A stretch of DNA of 64,000 bases from Capnocytophaga sp. oral taxon 863 str. F0517 (GTDB taxonomy: Bacteria; Bacteroidota; Bacteroidia; Flavobacteriales; Flavobacteriaceae), in NCBI RefSeq assembly GCF_000466425.1, contig NZ_KE992155.1, forward strand, positions 47,716 to 111,715, given 5' to 3'. The position numbers and the translations under genes are program-made. Positions 48,786 through 58,075 of this stretch are shown piece by piece (position 1 is the first letter of the stretch; each line of letters opens with the position of its first letter). Under the pieces are notes generated by a model. That model was not told where the DNA came from, ran no database searches, and saw only the letters and a list, made by a program, of their open reading frames with translations.

Positions 48786-49336
48786 TGAAAAAAAATTTTT
48801 TTTATTTAAAATATAGTCGTACTTTTGCCAAAAATTTTTTGTTGAAGAGAATTATTCTATTTTTGTGTTTTTGCTATAGCCTTTCCTCTTGTGGAATTTA
48901 TAACTTTACAGGAGGGAGTACGGGCAGTGCAAAGACTTTTCAGGTCAATTTTTTTCAAAATAGAGCACCCTTGATAGAGCCAGGGATGGATAGAGATTTT
49001 ACATTCTACTTGCAAGATCTGATTAATAACCAAACGAATCTTTCCCTAACCACTACAGGTGGTGACTTGGTATATGAAGGGGAAATCACCAATTTTACGA
49101 TTGCTCCTATGGCGGCCAATGCGCAGCAGCAGGCTGCCCAGAATAGGCTTACAGTAACTATTAATGTGCGCTTTACTAATGCCAAGGATCCTGAAAAAGA
49201 TTTTGAAAAACAATTCTCTCACTATTATGATTTTCCAGCTAATACACAGCTTAGTGCTGTAAAAAATAGTGCTTTTGAGGCTATATTCGAACGAATAGGA
49301 CAAGATATTTTTAACGCTTCCTTGGCTAATTGGTAA
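48785..49336 (+). CDS. lptE: LptE-family outer-membrane lipoprotein
   Basis: The 183-aa protein has a lipobox S-S-C-G ('CYSLSSCGIYNFTGG') and the LptE fold ('RDFTFYLQDLINNQTNLSLTTTGGDLVYEGEITNF', 'RLTVTINVRFTNAKDPEKDFEKQFSHY'), which pairs with LptD for LPS transport. A TACTTTTG box at 48820 lies inside the first codons of this frame; if it is the promoter, the start would be TTG at 48842, giving a 164-aa protein with a more usual signal peptide. The stop overlaps the next start (TAATG). Confidence 0.85.
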   Translation: MKKNFFYLKYSRTFAKNFLLKRIILFLCFCYSLSSCGIYNFTGGSTGSAKTFQVNFFQNRAPLIEPGMDRDFTFYLQDLINNQTNLSLTTTGGDLVYEGEITNFTIAPMAANAQQQAAQNRLTVTINVRFTNAKDPEKDFEKQFSHYYDFPANTQLSAVKNSAFEAIFERIGQDIFNASLANW

Positions 49337-50190
49337 TGACAGCAAAAGACTTATCTCTTATTTTGAAGCAGCCTAATCATATTACACTCTCACAAGTGTA
49401 TGAATTAGAGAATATTATACATCAGTATCCTTATTTTCAGGTAGTAAAGGCCATCTATCTGAGAGTGCTCTATGCGGAGGAGAGTTATCGCTATAACAAG
49501 GAATTGAAGATAACAGCAGCTCATATAGGTAATAGGACTTTATTGTTTGATTTTATCACCTCTTCTGCATTCAGAAATAAGAAAAATGCTCCTAAGAAAG
49601 AAGAGATGCCCAAGGCTTATGTGGATGAGGCAATTCCAACTGAGTTTACCACTTATGTAACGGAAGATGCCTTCCAAAAAAAGGAATTTTATCCACAAAC
49701 TCCTACTCCTTCTCAAGAAACTCAAGGACAAACGGAGAAAGAGGCGCTTCACATGGGGAAACCTATTGATTTCCAGCCTTCAGATAAGCAATCATTTGCC
49801 ACTTGGCTTGAGGTGACCCGCTATAAGCCTATTGATAGAAGAACCCCACAAGCACCTACCATTGAGCTTCCTTTTGTTGATAAAAATATCTTTGAAGAAG
49901 GAGATGAGAGAGTGAAGAAATTTGACCTTATAGACAAGTTCTTGGAGAGCAATCCCAAGATTGAAGTGAATAAAGACTATGATGATGGTTCAAGTGGTAT
50001 AGAAATAGTAGAGAAAAAGAATATAGGTCAGCAATTTATGACTGAAACTTTAGCAAAAGTGTATTTAGAACAAGGAAAATATGCAGAAGCTATTCAGGCC
50101 TATCAGGTTCTGATGCTTAAGAATCCGGCTAAAAGTGCTTACTTTGCTGAACAAATTGCTGTTATTAGAAAATTACAACAAAATAAATAA
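49336..50190 (+). CDS. conserved Flavobacteriia protein with TPR-like C-terminus
   Basis: The 284-aa protein (start at MTAKDLSLILKQP, TAATG overlap with lptE) has an N-terminal helical domain with 'QVYELENIIHQYPYFQVVKAIYLRVL' and a C-terminal TPR-like helix pair ('ETLAKVYLEQGKYAEAIQAYQVLMLKNPAKSAYFAEQI'). It is common between lptE and secG in Flavobacteriia. Function is not known. Confidence 0.75.
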   Translation: MTAKDLSLILKQPNHITLSQVYELENIIHQYPYFQVVKAIYLRVLYAEESYRYNKELKITAAHIGNRTLLFDFITSSAFRNKKNAPKKEEMPKAYVDEAIPTEFTTYVTEDAFQKKEFYPQTPTPSQETQGQTEKEALHMGKPIDFQPSDKQSFATWLEVTRYKPIDRRTPQAPTIELPFVDKNIFEEGDERVKKFDLIDKFLESNPKIEVNKDYDDGSSGIEIVEKKNIGQQFMTETLAKVYLEQGKYAEAIQAYQVLMLKNPAKSAYFAEQIAVIRKLQQNK

Positions 50191-50198
50191 ATTATATT

Positions 50199-50546
50199 AT
50201 GTTAGCATTCAACATTGTTTTAGGAATCATCTTATTAGTATCTTTCCTATTGATCTTAGTAATTATGGTACAACAGCCTAAAAGTGGTGGGCTCTCTTCT
50301 TCTTTTGGAGGGAACGCACAAGTAGTAGGAGGAGTTAAGAAAACAGGAGATTTTCTTAATAATAGTACCTGGACTTTAGGTGTGGCTCTTATTGTATTAT
50401 CCTTGATAAGTAATCTTATCCTTAGTGGAAAGCCTCAAGCACAAGGCTCCAGTATTTTTGATGATGTAAAGGTACCTGCACCTGTAGAGAAGCCTGTAGG
50501 ATCGCTTCCTACTGGGGAACAACCTCAGGGGAACACTCAAAAATAA
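50199..50546 (+). CDS. secG: preprotein translocase subunit SecG
   Basis: The 115-aa protein has two transmembrane helices (about 1-22 and 54-72). Between them is the conserved 'VMVQQPKSGGLSSSFGG' SecG loop. It has a Pro/Gln-rich tail. It increases the efficiency of SecYEG translocation. Confidence 0.92.
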   Translation: MLAFNIVLGIILLVSFLLILVIMVQQPKSGGLSSSFGGNAQVVGGVKKTGDFLNNSTWTLGVALIVLSLISNLILSGKPQAQGSSIFDDVKVPAPVEKPVGSLPTGEQPQGNTQK

Positions 50547-50737
50547 AACCAATTTAAAATACACATTAAGATTTCTTGATTAGCTAAAAAGTCAGAATAA
50601 CTATTTTATTTATAGTTATTTATAGAAATGAAAACATAAAAAAACAACTATGTTAATAACTTTTCTAATATGTTTTTTTTAAAATAGAAAAAAATGTGTA
50701 TTTTTGCAGTCACATAAAACTACAAACTATAAGCAAA

Positions 50738-51604
50738 ATGAGAATAAAATTTCTTCTATTACTGTTAGTAACAGGAATGCAAGCTGTTGCTCAAATAGGT
50801 AGCAATACACGTGAAAGTAAGAATAACTTAAAGGAAATGAACCTTTATGGAAAGGTAAAAACTTTTAAGATAACTCCTTACAAGTTAGTAGATTATTTTG
50901 GAAAAATCACTAAAGGGGAAAAACAAGATTTTTGGCGTGGTGATGTAGTTATTGTCTTTGATGAAAAAGGCTATAAGGCGGAGAATAATACTTATAACAA
51001 AGTAGGGCAGCTCTCCCAAAAAGTAATCTATAAGTATGATGATAAGGGTAAACGACTTTCTCGTGATCTCTATAACTCTTATGGAAAATTGCAAATGAAA
51101 TTCCTCTATGTATATGATAATAAAGGAGCTAAAACAGCCTATAATAGCTATAGCCCAACAGGAGAAGTGAATGACTCTTACCTCTATAAAAATGATGATA
51201 AAGGGCGTATGCTTGAGGAAATTTGGATTAAGAAAGATAAGTCCTTCGGTTCCAAATATACCTATGAATATGACAAGCTCGGTAAGCTAAGTAGGATGTG
51301 TCAATATACTATTTCTGAAAATCAGGTAGATAACTGTACATCATACAAATATGACAAGAATGGAAGAATAGCAGAAATAGAAATCTATAGTGGTAACAAT
51401 GCCCTCTCAAGACGTAGTGTTATTACTTATGATGATAAGGGAAATGAAAAAGAAATCAAATATTATGATGGTAAAGGTATCTTCTTAGAAGAAAGATCTT
51501 ATACTTATAAATTTGATAATAACGGAAACTGGGTAGAACGTATAGAATCTATCAACCAATTCCCCAAAAGTTTCTTAGAAAGAGAAATTACTTATTATCC
51601 ATAA
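50738..51604 (+). CDS. secreted YD-repeat protein
   Basis: The 288-aa protein (start at MRIKFLLLLL, 50738; the longer frame to 50696 covers the TATTTTTG box) has a signal peptide ending 'VTGMQAVAQ'. It then has about seven Y-D-x-x-G-K repeats ('KYDDKGKR', 'VYDNKGAK', 'YDKNGRIA', 'TYDDKGNE'), like RHS/YD repeats. It is probably periplasmic or surface-bound, carbohydrate-binding-like. No enzyme motif is seen. Confidence 0.75.
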   Translation: MRIKFLLLLLVTGMQAVAQIGSNTRESKNNLKEMNLYGKVKTFKITPYKLVDYFGKITKGEKQDFWRGDVVIVFDEKGYKAENNTYNKVGQLSQKVIYKYDDKGKRLSRDLYNSYGKLQMKFLYVYDNKGAKTAYNSYSPTGEVNDSYLYKNDDKGRMLEEIWIKKDKSFGSKYTYEYDKLGKLSRMCQYTISENQVDNCTSYKYDKNGRIAEIEIYSGNNALSRRSVITYDDKGNEKEIKYYDGKGIFLEERSYTYKFDNNGNWVERIESINQFPKSFLEREITYYP

Positions 51605-51679
51605 TAATTTACTTTAATTTGACATATGTTAGAAGTTATTCTTATCTCATAAGAATAACTTTTTCTATTTAGAATAGTT

Positions 51680-52462
51680 ATGAAAACAAGCAGACAAAAA
51701 CAACTCGAAGCTTTTGGTCGTCTTTTGGATATTATCGATGACCTACGGGAGAAGTGTCCTTGGGATAGGAAACAGACTATGCAAACCCTTCGTCCGCTCA
51801 CTATAGAAGAGCTATATGAACTCACGGATGCCATTCTTGAGGAGGACTACCAGGAAGTTAAAAAAGAATTGGGAGATATACTCTTGCATATTGTTTTCTA
51901 TGCTAAGATAGCAAGTGAGACACAATTGTTTGATATTGAGCAGGTAATTGATGCTATCTGTGAGAAACTCATCGAAAGGCATCCTCATATCTATGGAAAT
52001 ATTTCCGTGGACAATGAAGAGCAAGTCAAGCAGAATTGGGAAAAGATAAAATTGCAAAAAGGAAGTAAAGGGGTGCTCTCTGGTGTGCCTAAGAGTCTAC
52101 CTTCGCTGGTGAAGGCCTATCGTATACAAGAAAAAGTAGCAGGAGTAGGATTTGATTGGCAATACAAGGAAGAGGTATGGGAAAAATTCAAAGAGGAAGT
52201 TGCCGAGCTAGAAAAGGAAGTACAACAGAATAACCATGCTTTGGCAGAAAAGGAAATGGGAGATGTCTTTTTTAGCTTGGTTAATTATGCTCGTTTTCTA
52301 AAAATAAATCCAGAAAATGCTTTATCCCTGACCAATGAGAAATTCATACAACGTTTTCAATACTTAGAAAGCAAAGCTAAGGAACAAGGAATTGAAATTA
52401 CCGAACTTTCTTTACAGGAGATGAATCACCTATGGGAAGCCTCTAAACAATACTTTCCTTAA
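51680..52462 (+). CDS. mazG: nucleoside triphosphate pyrophosphohydrolase MazG
   Basis: The 260-aa protein has two MazG-type domains: 'KCPWDRKQTMQTLRPLTIEELYELTDAI' with 'EEDYQEVKKELGDILLHIVFYA' (E-x-x-E-L-x-D), and a C-terminal copy 'EEVWEKFKEEVAELEKEVQQ...EKEMGDVFFSLVNYARF'. It hydrolyses nucleoside triphosphates to monophosphates. It is a housekeeping gene. Confidence 0.95.
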   Translation: MKTSRQKQLEAFGRLLDIIDDLREKCPWDRKQTMQTLRPLTIEELYELTDAILEEDYQEVKKELGDILLHIVFYAKIASETQLFDIEQVIDAICEKLIERHPHIYGNISVDNEEQVKQNWEKIKLQKGSKGVLSGVPKSLPSLVKAYRIQEKVAGVGFDWQYKEEVWEKFKEEVAELEKEVQQNNHALAEKEMGDVFFSLVNYARFLKINPENALSLTNEKFIQRFQYLESKAKEQGIEITELSLQEMNHLWEASKQYFP

Positions 52463-52585
52463 ACAATAGTTAATTTTAGATGGTAATTTTTCCTATGATT
52501 CAGATATACATTGGATTGTCCTTTAGGGATAAAAAGACTGTGTTAAATCTTCTTGGGAGATGACTATCTTTTGAAGTTTATTTTA

Positions 52586-52667
52586 TATCTTTGCTCCCTC
52601 AAAAAGTATAGTTCATTTTAACCTCGTGATACTCTACCTAATATATATTTATTAGGTAGCTTTTTTT
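52586..52667 (+). promoter_or_regulatory. leader with hairpin and intrinsic terminator ahead of nrdA
   Basis: TATCTTTG box at 52586-52593. Then AGTAT (52605-52609) pairs with ATACT (52629-52633), enclosing a 19-nt loop, immediately followed by a terminator, CTACCTAATA/TATTAGGTAG (52634-52643/52650-52659) with T7 at 52661-52667. No promoter box lies between the terminator and the start at 52708, so expression must pass it. Confidence 0.55.
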
Positions 52668-52707
52668 ACTACAATAACAAATAAATTAAAAAGAAAGGAT
52701 ATAAATA

Positions 52708-54363
52708 ATGAACCAAGAAAATCAAATTTGGTGGCTTAATGACGAATCAGAACAGATTCTCAATCGGGGGTATTTGCTCAAGGGAGAGAGTGTAGAGGGT
52801 GCTATAGATCGCATCACAGGAGCTGCCGCTAAACGATTGTATAAGCCTGAGTTGCAGCCTGCTTTTAAGGAAATGATTACCAAGGGGTGGATTAGTTTTT
52901 CCTCACCCATATGGGCTAATATGGGAACCGAAAGAGGGCTTCCTATTTCTTGTTTTAATGTACATATTCCCGATAGTATAGAGGGAATCACCCATAAGCT
53001 GGGCGAGGTAATTATGCAGACCAAAATAGGAGGAGGTACCTCTGGTTATTTTGGAGAATTGCGCCATAGGGGCTCCGCAGTTACTGATAATGGTAAATCC
53101 AGTGGAGCAGTGAGCTTTATGAAGCTCTTCGATTCGGCTATGGATGTCGTCTCACAAGGGGGGGTACGCCGTGGGGCTTTTGCTGCTTATTTGGATATAG
53201 ATCATCCTGATGCAGAAGAATTCCTCTTGATTAAGGATACGGGTTATCATATTCAAAACCTCTTTTTTGGAGTCTGTGTGCCGGATTATTGGATGCAAGA
53301 GATGATAGAAGGAGATCCTGATAAGCGAAAACTTTGGGCAAGGGTTTTGGAGTCTCGTCAGCAGAAAGGCTTGCCTTATATCTTCTTTACTGATAATGTG
53401 AACCGTAAGCGACCTCAGGTGTATAAGGATCATAATATGTTCATCCACTCCAGCAACCTCTGTAGTGAGATTATGTTGCCTTCCAGTGCAGAAGAATCCT
53501 TTATTTGTTGTCTTTCTTCTATGAACTTGGAGCTTTTTGACGAATGGAAGGATACCAAGGCGGTCAAACTGGCTATATTCTTCCTCGATGCTGTGCTTTC
53601 TGAGTTTATTGAAAAGACCAAGGATAACTATTACCTACAATCAGCTCGTAATTTTGCGATACGTCATAGGGCGGTAGGCTTAGGAGTACTGGGATATCAC
53701 TCTTACTTGCAGAAGAATATGATTCCTTTTGAAAGCTTTGAGGCAACTCAGTTCAATGCCAGAGCTTTTCAACATATACAAACTGAAGCAGAAAAAGCGA
53801 CCCAAGAATTAGCACACATCTATGGAGAACCAGAACTACTCAAGGGATATGGACGAAGAAATGCCACCACGATGGCCATCGCTCCCACTACCTCCAGTTC
53901 GGCTATCTTAGGGCAGGTATCTCCTGGTATTGAGCCTTTCTCAAGTAATTACTACAAAGTGGGACTTTCCAAAGGGAATTTTATGCGTAAAAACAAATAT
54001 CTCACCCAACTTTTGGACGAAAAAGGGATCAATAACGAGGATATTTGGCGCAGTATTCGCCTCTCCGATGGTTCCGTTCAGCATTTGCAAGAACTCACTC
54101 AAGAGGAGAAGAATGTATTCAAGACATTCAAAGAGATTTCGCCTATGGAAATTATCTCTCAGGCAGCACAACGCCAGCAATATATTGACCAGTCTCAGAG
54201 CTTAAACCTTAATATACCACCTACCATGCCCGTTAGAGATGTGAATAAGGTGATCATAGAGGCATGGAAGCTCGGAGTCAAGAGTCTTTACTATCAAAGA
54301 AGCCAGTCGGTAGCTAAAGAAATGATTATGAACTTCGTTAATTGTAGCTCTTGCGAATCTTAG
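52708..54363 (+). CDS. nrdA: ribonucleotide reductase class I alpha subunit lacking ATP cone
   Basis: The 551-aa protein has the barrel active site: 'SCFNVHIPDS' (Cys82 is the redox partner), the radical site N-x-C-x-E in 'SSNLCSEIMLP', and 'CCLSSMNLEL' second Cys. The C-terminal Cys546-x2-Cys549 tail relays electrons. The N-terminal ATP-cone is absent. Flavobacteriia have a class I subclass (as in Leeuwenhoekiella) where the cone is on NrdB instead. The nrdB gene is not within the window. It reduces ribonucleotides to dNTPs. Confidence 0.93.
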   Translation: MNQENQIWWLNDESEQILNRGYLLKGESVEGAIDRITGAAAKRLYKPELQPAFKEMITKGWISFSSPIWANMGTERGLPISCFNVHIPDSIEGITHKLGEVIMQTKIGGGTSGYFGELRHRGSAVTDNGKSSGAVSFMKLFDSAMDVVSQGGVRRGAFAAYLDIDHPDAEEFLLIKDTGYHIQNLFFGVCVPDYWMQEMIEGDPDKRKLWARVLESRQQKGLPYIFFTDNVNRKRPQVYKDHNMFIHSSNLCSEIMLPSSAEESFICCLSSMNLELFDEWKDTKAVKLAIFFLDAVLSEFIEKTKDNYYLQSARNFAIRHRAVGLGVLGYHSYLQKNMIPFESFEATQFNARAFQHIQTEAEKATQELAHIYGEPELLKGYGRRNATTMAIAPTTSSSAILGQVSPGIEPFSSNYYKVGLSKGNFMRKNKYLTQLLDEKGINNEDIWRSIRLSDGSVQHLQELTQEEKNVFKTFKEISPMEIISQAAQRQQYIDQSQSLNLNIPPTMPVRDVNKVIIEAWKLGVKSLYYQRSQSVAKEMIMNFVNCSSCES

Positions 54364-54463
54364 TTATCAGTTGTTAGTCTCAATAGTTTAATTACTAACA
54401 CTCGAAAAAATATTACGAATTATTAGTCTTTTTGATTAATAATTCGTATTTTTGCTTTATGGT

Positions 54464-55357
54464 ATGTGGCAACAAGTTTTAAAAGATTTTGAGTACTATT
54501 TGAAGATAGAGCGAGGGATGTCCCCCAACTCTGTAGTTTCTTATCTACTTGATATGGAGAAGCTCCTACGCTTTCTATCTATCCATCAGCTTACTGATAC
54601 CCCAGTCTCTATTACAGCTGATACACTTCGTACTTTTATTTATGAAGAGAGTAAACAGCTTAAAGCGCGTTCGCAATCAAGGTTGATATCTTCTTTGAAG
54701 TGTTTCTTTAAGTATCTTATGCTTGAGAATTATCGGGAGGATTATCCCATGGAGTATATGGATACACCTAAGTTCGGGATGAGGCTTCCAGATACGCTTT
54801 CAGTGGAGGAGATAGATAGGCTTATTGCGGGTATAGACCTTTCTACTGATGAAGGACATCGCAACCGGGCTATTATAGAGACCCTCTATGGATGTGGGCT
54901 TCGAGTCTCGGAGTTGGTGAGTTTGCGCCTATCAGATCTATTCTTTGAAGAAGGATTTGTGCGGGTATTGGGCAAGGGGAATAAGCAACGATTGGTTCCT
55001 ATAGGGGCTCATACCCAAAAAGAGATCAACAATTATGTACTCCATCAGCGCAAGAAGGTTCCAGAAGTTAAGGAATTTGCCGATATAGTATTTCTTAATC
55101 GCCGAGGGAAGCAGCTTACCCGAGCCATGATATTCACTATTATAAAGCGAGCAGCCGAGGCTATAGGGCTTACCAAACAGATTAGCCCACATACTTTTAG
55201 ACATTCTTTTGCTACTCATTTGTTAGAAAATGGAGCGAATCTCAGGGCTATACAGCTTATGCTCGGGCACGAGAGTATTACCACTACTGAGATATATACT
55301 CATGTAGAACACAGCTATCTCTCTCAGGTGATAAATACTTATCATCCTAGGAGGTAA
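54464..55357 (+). CDS. xerD: site-specific tyrosine recombinase XerD
   Basis: The 297-aa protein (start at MWQQVLKDFEYYL, 54464) has the Xer core-binding domain, then the catalytic domain with 'YGCGLRVSELVSLRLSDL' (Arg), 'GKGNKQRLVPIG' (Lys), 'HTFRHSFATHLLENG' (His-x-x-Arg), and 'LGHESITTTEIYTHV' (His, Tyr). The TATTTTTG box at 54447-54454 is so near that the leader is very short. It resolves chromosome dimers at dif and is also often used by phages. Confidence 0.93.
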   Translation: MWQQVLKDFEYYLKIERGMSPNSVVSYLLDMEKLLRFLSIHQLTDTPVSITADTLRTFIYEESKQLKARSQSRLISSLKCFFKYLMLENYREDYPMEYMDTPKFGMRLPDTLSVEEIDRLIAGIDLSTDEGHRNRAIIETLYGCGLRVSELVSLRLSDLFFEEGFVRVLGKGNKQRLVPIGAHTQKEINNYVLHQRKKVPEVKEFADIVFLNRRGKQLTRAMIFTIIKRAAEAIGLTKQISPHTFRHSFATHLLENGANLRAIQLMLGHESITTTEIYTHVEHSYLSQVINTYHPRR

Positions 55358-55387
55358 GAAAGAAATATATTTAATTTATTTTGATAT

Positions 55388-57868
55388 ATGATACGTAAAT
55401 ATCTATTACTTGCTATGTTGGCCTTCACCTCTTTGGTGGCCATAGCACAGACCGAAACTTCGGGACGAGAGAAAATTTATCACCCCGAAGCTACCAAGTA
55501 CAACGCTTTGGATCATACGAAGTTAAGAGTTTCTTTTAACTTAGAAAAAAGAGAACTCTACGGAGAGGAATGGCTCACAGCGGCTCCTTACTTCTATCCG
55601 ACAGACTCTTTAGTCTTGGATGCACAGGCGATGCTCATTCATAGTGTCAATCTCAGTGATAGCAAAAGCACGATAGGTCGTCCGCTTTCTTACAAATATG
55701 CTAAAAATAAGCTCACCATTCAATTGGGGAAAACCTACAATCGTGGTGAAAAATATACCGTCTACATCAAATATACTTCCCAACCTGAAAAGGTAGCCGA
55801 ACAAGGCGGACAAGCCATTACCGATGCTAAGGGACTCTACTTCATCAATCCTACAAAGGCAGATAAGAATAGACCTATCGAAATATGGACACAGGGAGAG
55901 ACAAAATCCAACTCTGTTTGGTTTCCTACTATTGATGAAACCAATCAAAAATCTTCTCAAGAAATCTATATCACTGTCCCAGAACAGTTTATCACACTTT
56001 CCAATGGAGTGCTTACCTCTTCAAAAAAGGATGGAAAAGGCCAACGTACGGACTACTGGGTACTCAAGCAAAAGCATGCTCCTTACTTATTCTTCCTTGG
56101 GGCAGGAGAATATGCCCATATAAAAGATACTCCCTGGAGAGGAAAGGTTCCTTTGAACTACTATGTAGAGCATGAATACGCCAGCGTAGCCAAGAGAATT
56201 TTTGGAAAAACAGGAGAAATGATGGAGTTTTTCTCTAAATTGCTAAAATATGACTATCCTTGGCCTAAGTATGATCAGATTACTGCTCAGGAATATGTGA
56301 GCGGAGCTATGGAGAATACCACTGCTACCCTTCACAGCTCTATGTCTCAACAAACGGCAGAAGCACTTAACGATGAAAACAAATGGGAGTCTGTAGTAGC
56401 TCATGAGCTATTCCACCATTGGTTCGGAGACTTAGTAACAGCCGAAAGCTGGGCTAACCTTACCGTCAATGAATCCTTTGCCAACTATTCAGAATACCTT
56501 TGGTTTGAGCACAAATATGGAAAAGACTTTGCTGACTACCATATGAATAAGATCCAAACGGGCTATATGAATAGTGATTCGTATAAGAAGCACTTGGTTC
56601 GATTTGGTTATGATGCTGCCGATGATATGTTCGATGCAGTATCTTATAACAAAGGAGCAGGTATCCTCCATATGCTACGTAACTACTTGGGAGACAAGGC
56701 TTTTTTTGAAGGAATGGCTAAGTATCTCAAGGACAATCAGTTTGGTACTGCTGAGGCACATCAGTTGCGCTTGGCTTTCGAGGCGGTAAGTGGCCGTGAT
56801 CTCAATTGGTTCTTTAACCAATGGTATTTTAACTTTGGAAATGTGGTGATGACCCCTAAGGTAACCTACGATACCGCCAAAGGAGAAGCCATTCTTGAGA
56901 TAACCCAAACAGGTGAGTTGGTGTTCCAATTCCCCTTGGAAGTAGATATCTATGACACAGGTAAGTACGAGCGCAAACAAGTATGGGTCAGTGCTAAACC
57001 TAAAAATGAATTCCGCTTTAAAGTATCGCCCAACTATCAGCTGATCAATATAGATCCTAGAGGTCTTATCGTAGGAGAGGAAAAATCTTACAAGACTGCC
57101 GAGCAATACCTTTTCCAATACCAAAATGCGAAAGATTTTAAGAGCCGCAATCAGGCAGTAGAAGAAGCGGTAGCCAAAACCTATACTGATATACTCCTCT
57201 TAGCGCTTGAGGATCCTTTCTTCCGTTTGCGTATCAAGGCCATTCAAGGCTTTGGAAGAGATGGTATGAACTATTGGATTCCTATAGTAGAGTATTTGGC
57301 TGAAAATGACCCTGAAAACTTGGTAAAAGCAGCGGCTATTACCCAGCTCTCTCGTCTAAGAGATAACAAATACAAGCCTTTATTCGAAAAAGCAGTGAAG
57401 ATCCCTTCTCGATCTATCAAAGTAGCTGCTGCTGCTGCCTTAGTAGCATTGGATCCATCCTTAGCAGCTCAATATATTGATACTATTGACCTTAATGTAC
57501 TCTCTCCAGAGCAATTTATGGTATTTTACCCTTATATGCTTCAAAGTAAAGATGAAAAATACCTTCCTTCCTTGCTTGATAAGGTGATCTATTACCCACT
57601 TTATCCTGAAAGCTATCAGGCACCTATCAAGGAAGGATTTGATTGGTTGATGAGTGTAGATAATACAGAACTGACTAAGAAAGTAACCCAAGTGTATGGA
57701 AATAAATTTGGTTGGTTCACTGAAGATCAAAAAGAATTATTGAAAAAAGCAGCTGAAGAAGCCTTGATAATCAAAGAGGATTTGCTGAAGAAAAATCCTA
57801 ATGCTGCCTCTGTAAAAGAACAGATAGAGCTGCTCAAACAAATCAATTGGCAAGCCGATAAAGAATAA
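55388..57868 (+). CDS. M1 family metalloaminopeptidase
   Basis: The 826-aa protein has a signal peptide ('LAMLAFTSLVAIAQ'), GAMEN motif 'SGAMENTTATLH', zinc site 'VAHELFHHWFGDLVTAESWANLTVNESFANY' (HELFH-x18-E), and the 'YNKGAGILHMLRNYLGDKAF' active-site Tyr region. The C-terminal part (about 560-800) is an ERAP-like/HEAT-type helical domain. It removes N-terminal residues from peptides, exported to the periplasm. Confidence 0.93.
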   Translation: MIRKYLLLAMLAFTSLVAIAQTETSGREKIYHPEATKYNALDHTKLRVSFNLEKRELYGEEWLTAAPYFYPTDSLVLDAQAMLIHSVNLSDSKSTIGRPLSYKYAKNKLTIQLGKTYNRGEKYTVYIKYTSQPEKVAEQGGQAITDAKGLYFINPTKADKNRPIEIWTQGETKSNSVWFPTIDETNQKSSQEIYITVPEQFITLSNGVLTSSKKDGKGQRTDYWVLKQKHAPYLFFLGAGEYAHIKDTPWRGKVPLNYYVEHEYASVAKRIFGKTGEMMEFFSKLLKYDYPWPKYDQITAQEYVSGAMENTTATLHSSMSQQTAEALNDENKWESVVAHELFHHWFGDLVTAESWANLTVNESFANYSEYLWFEHKYGKDFADYHMNKIQTGYMNSDSYKKHLVRFGYDAADDMFDAVSYNKGAGILHMLRNYLGDKAFFEGMAKYLKDNQFGTAEAHQLRLAFEAVSGRDLNWFFNQWYFNFGNVVMTPKVTYDTAKGEAILEITQTGELVFQFPLEVDIYDTGKYERKQVWVSAKPKNEFRFKVSPNYQLINIDPRGLIVGEEKSYKTAEQYLFQYQNAKDFKSRNQAVEEAVAKTYTDILLLALEDPFFRLRIKAIQGFGRDGMNYWIPIVEYLAENDPENLVKAAAITQLSRLRDNKYKPLFEKAVKIPSRSIKVAAAAALVALDPSLAAQYIDTIDLNVLSPEQFMVFYPYMLQSKDEKYLPSLLDKVIYYPLYPESYQAPIKEGFDWLMSVDNTELTKKVTQVYGNKFGWFTEDQKELLKKAAEEALIIKEDLLKKNPNAASVKEQIELLKQINWQADKE

Positions 57869-57888
57869 TACTGTGTTTCCATGAAATT

Positions 57889-57918
57889 TAGCCTACCTCT
57901 CGGGGTGGGCTATTTTTT
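57889..57918 (+). terminator. terminator of the M1 peptidase gene
   Basis: TAGCCTACC (57889-57897) pairs with GGTGGGCTA (57904-57912), one G-T pair, followed by T6. Confidence 0.85.
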
Positions 57919-58075
57919 GAAAGAAAGTAACATATAACTTTTTTAATGATTTATAGACCTTTTTCAAAAATAAAGAGTTTATATAATTGATTTTCAAATA
58001 TTTATAATTTTATAAATACAAAATAGTTATTTTTAAAAAAAAGCTGTATCTTTGCCCCATTATTTTTATAGAAAG

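Noticed and set aside
54464..55357. XerD gene as the phage integrase
   Set aside because: It is 10 kb outside the attR among housekeeping genes and matches the chromosomal XerD length and motifs.
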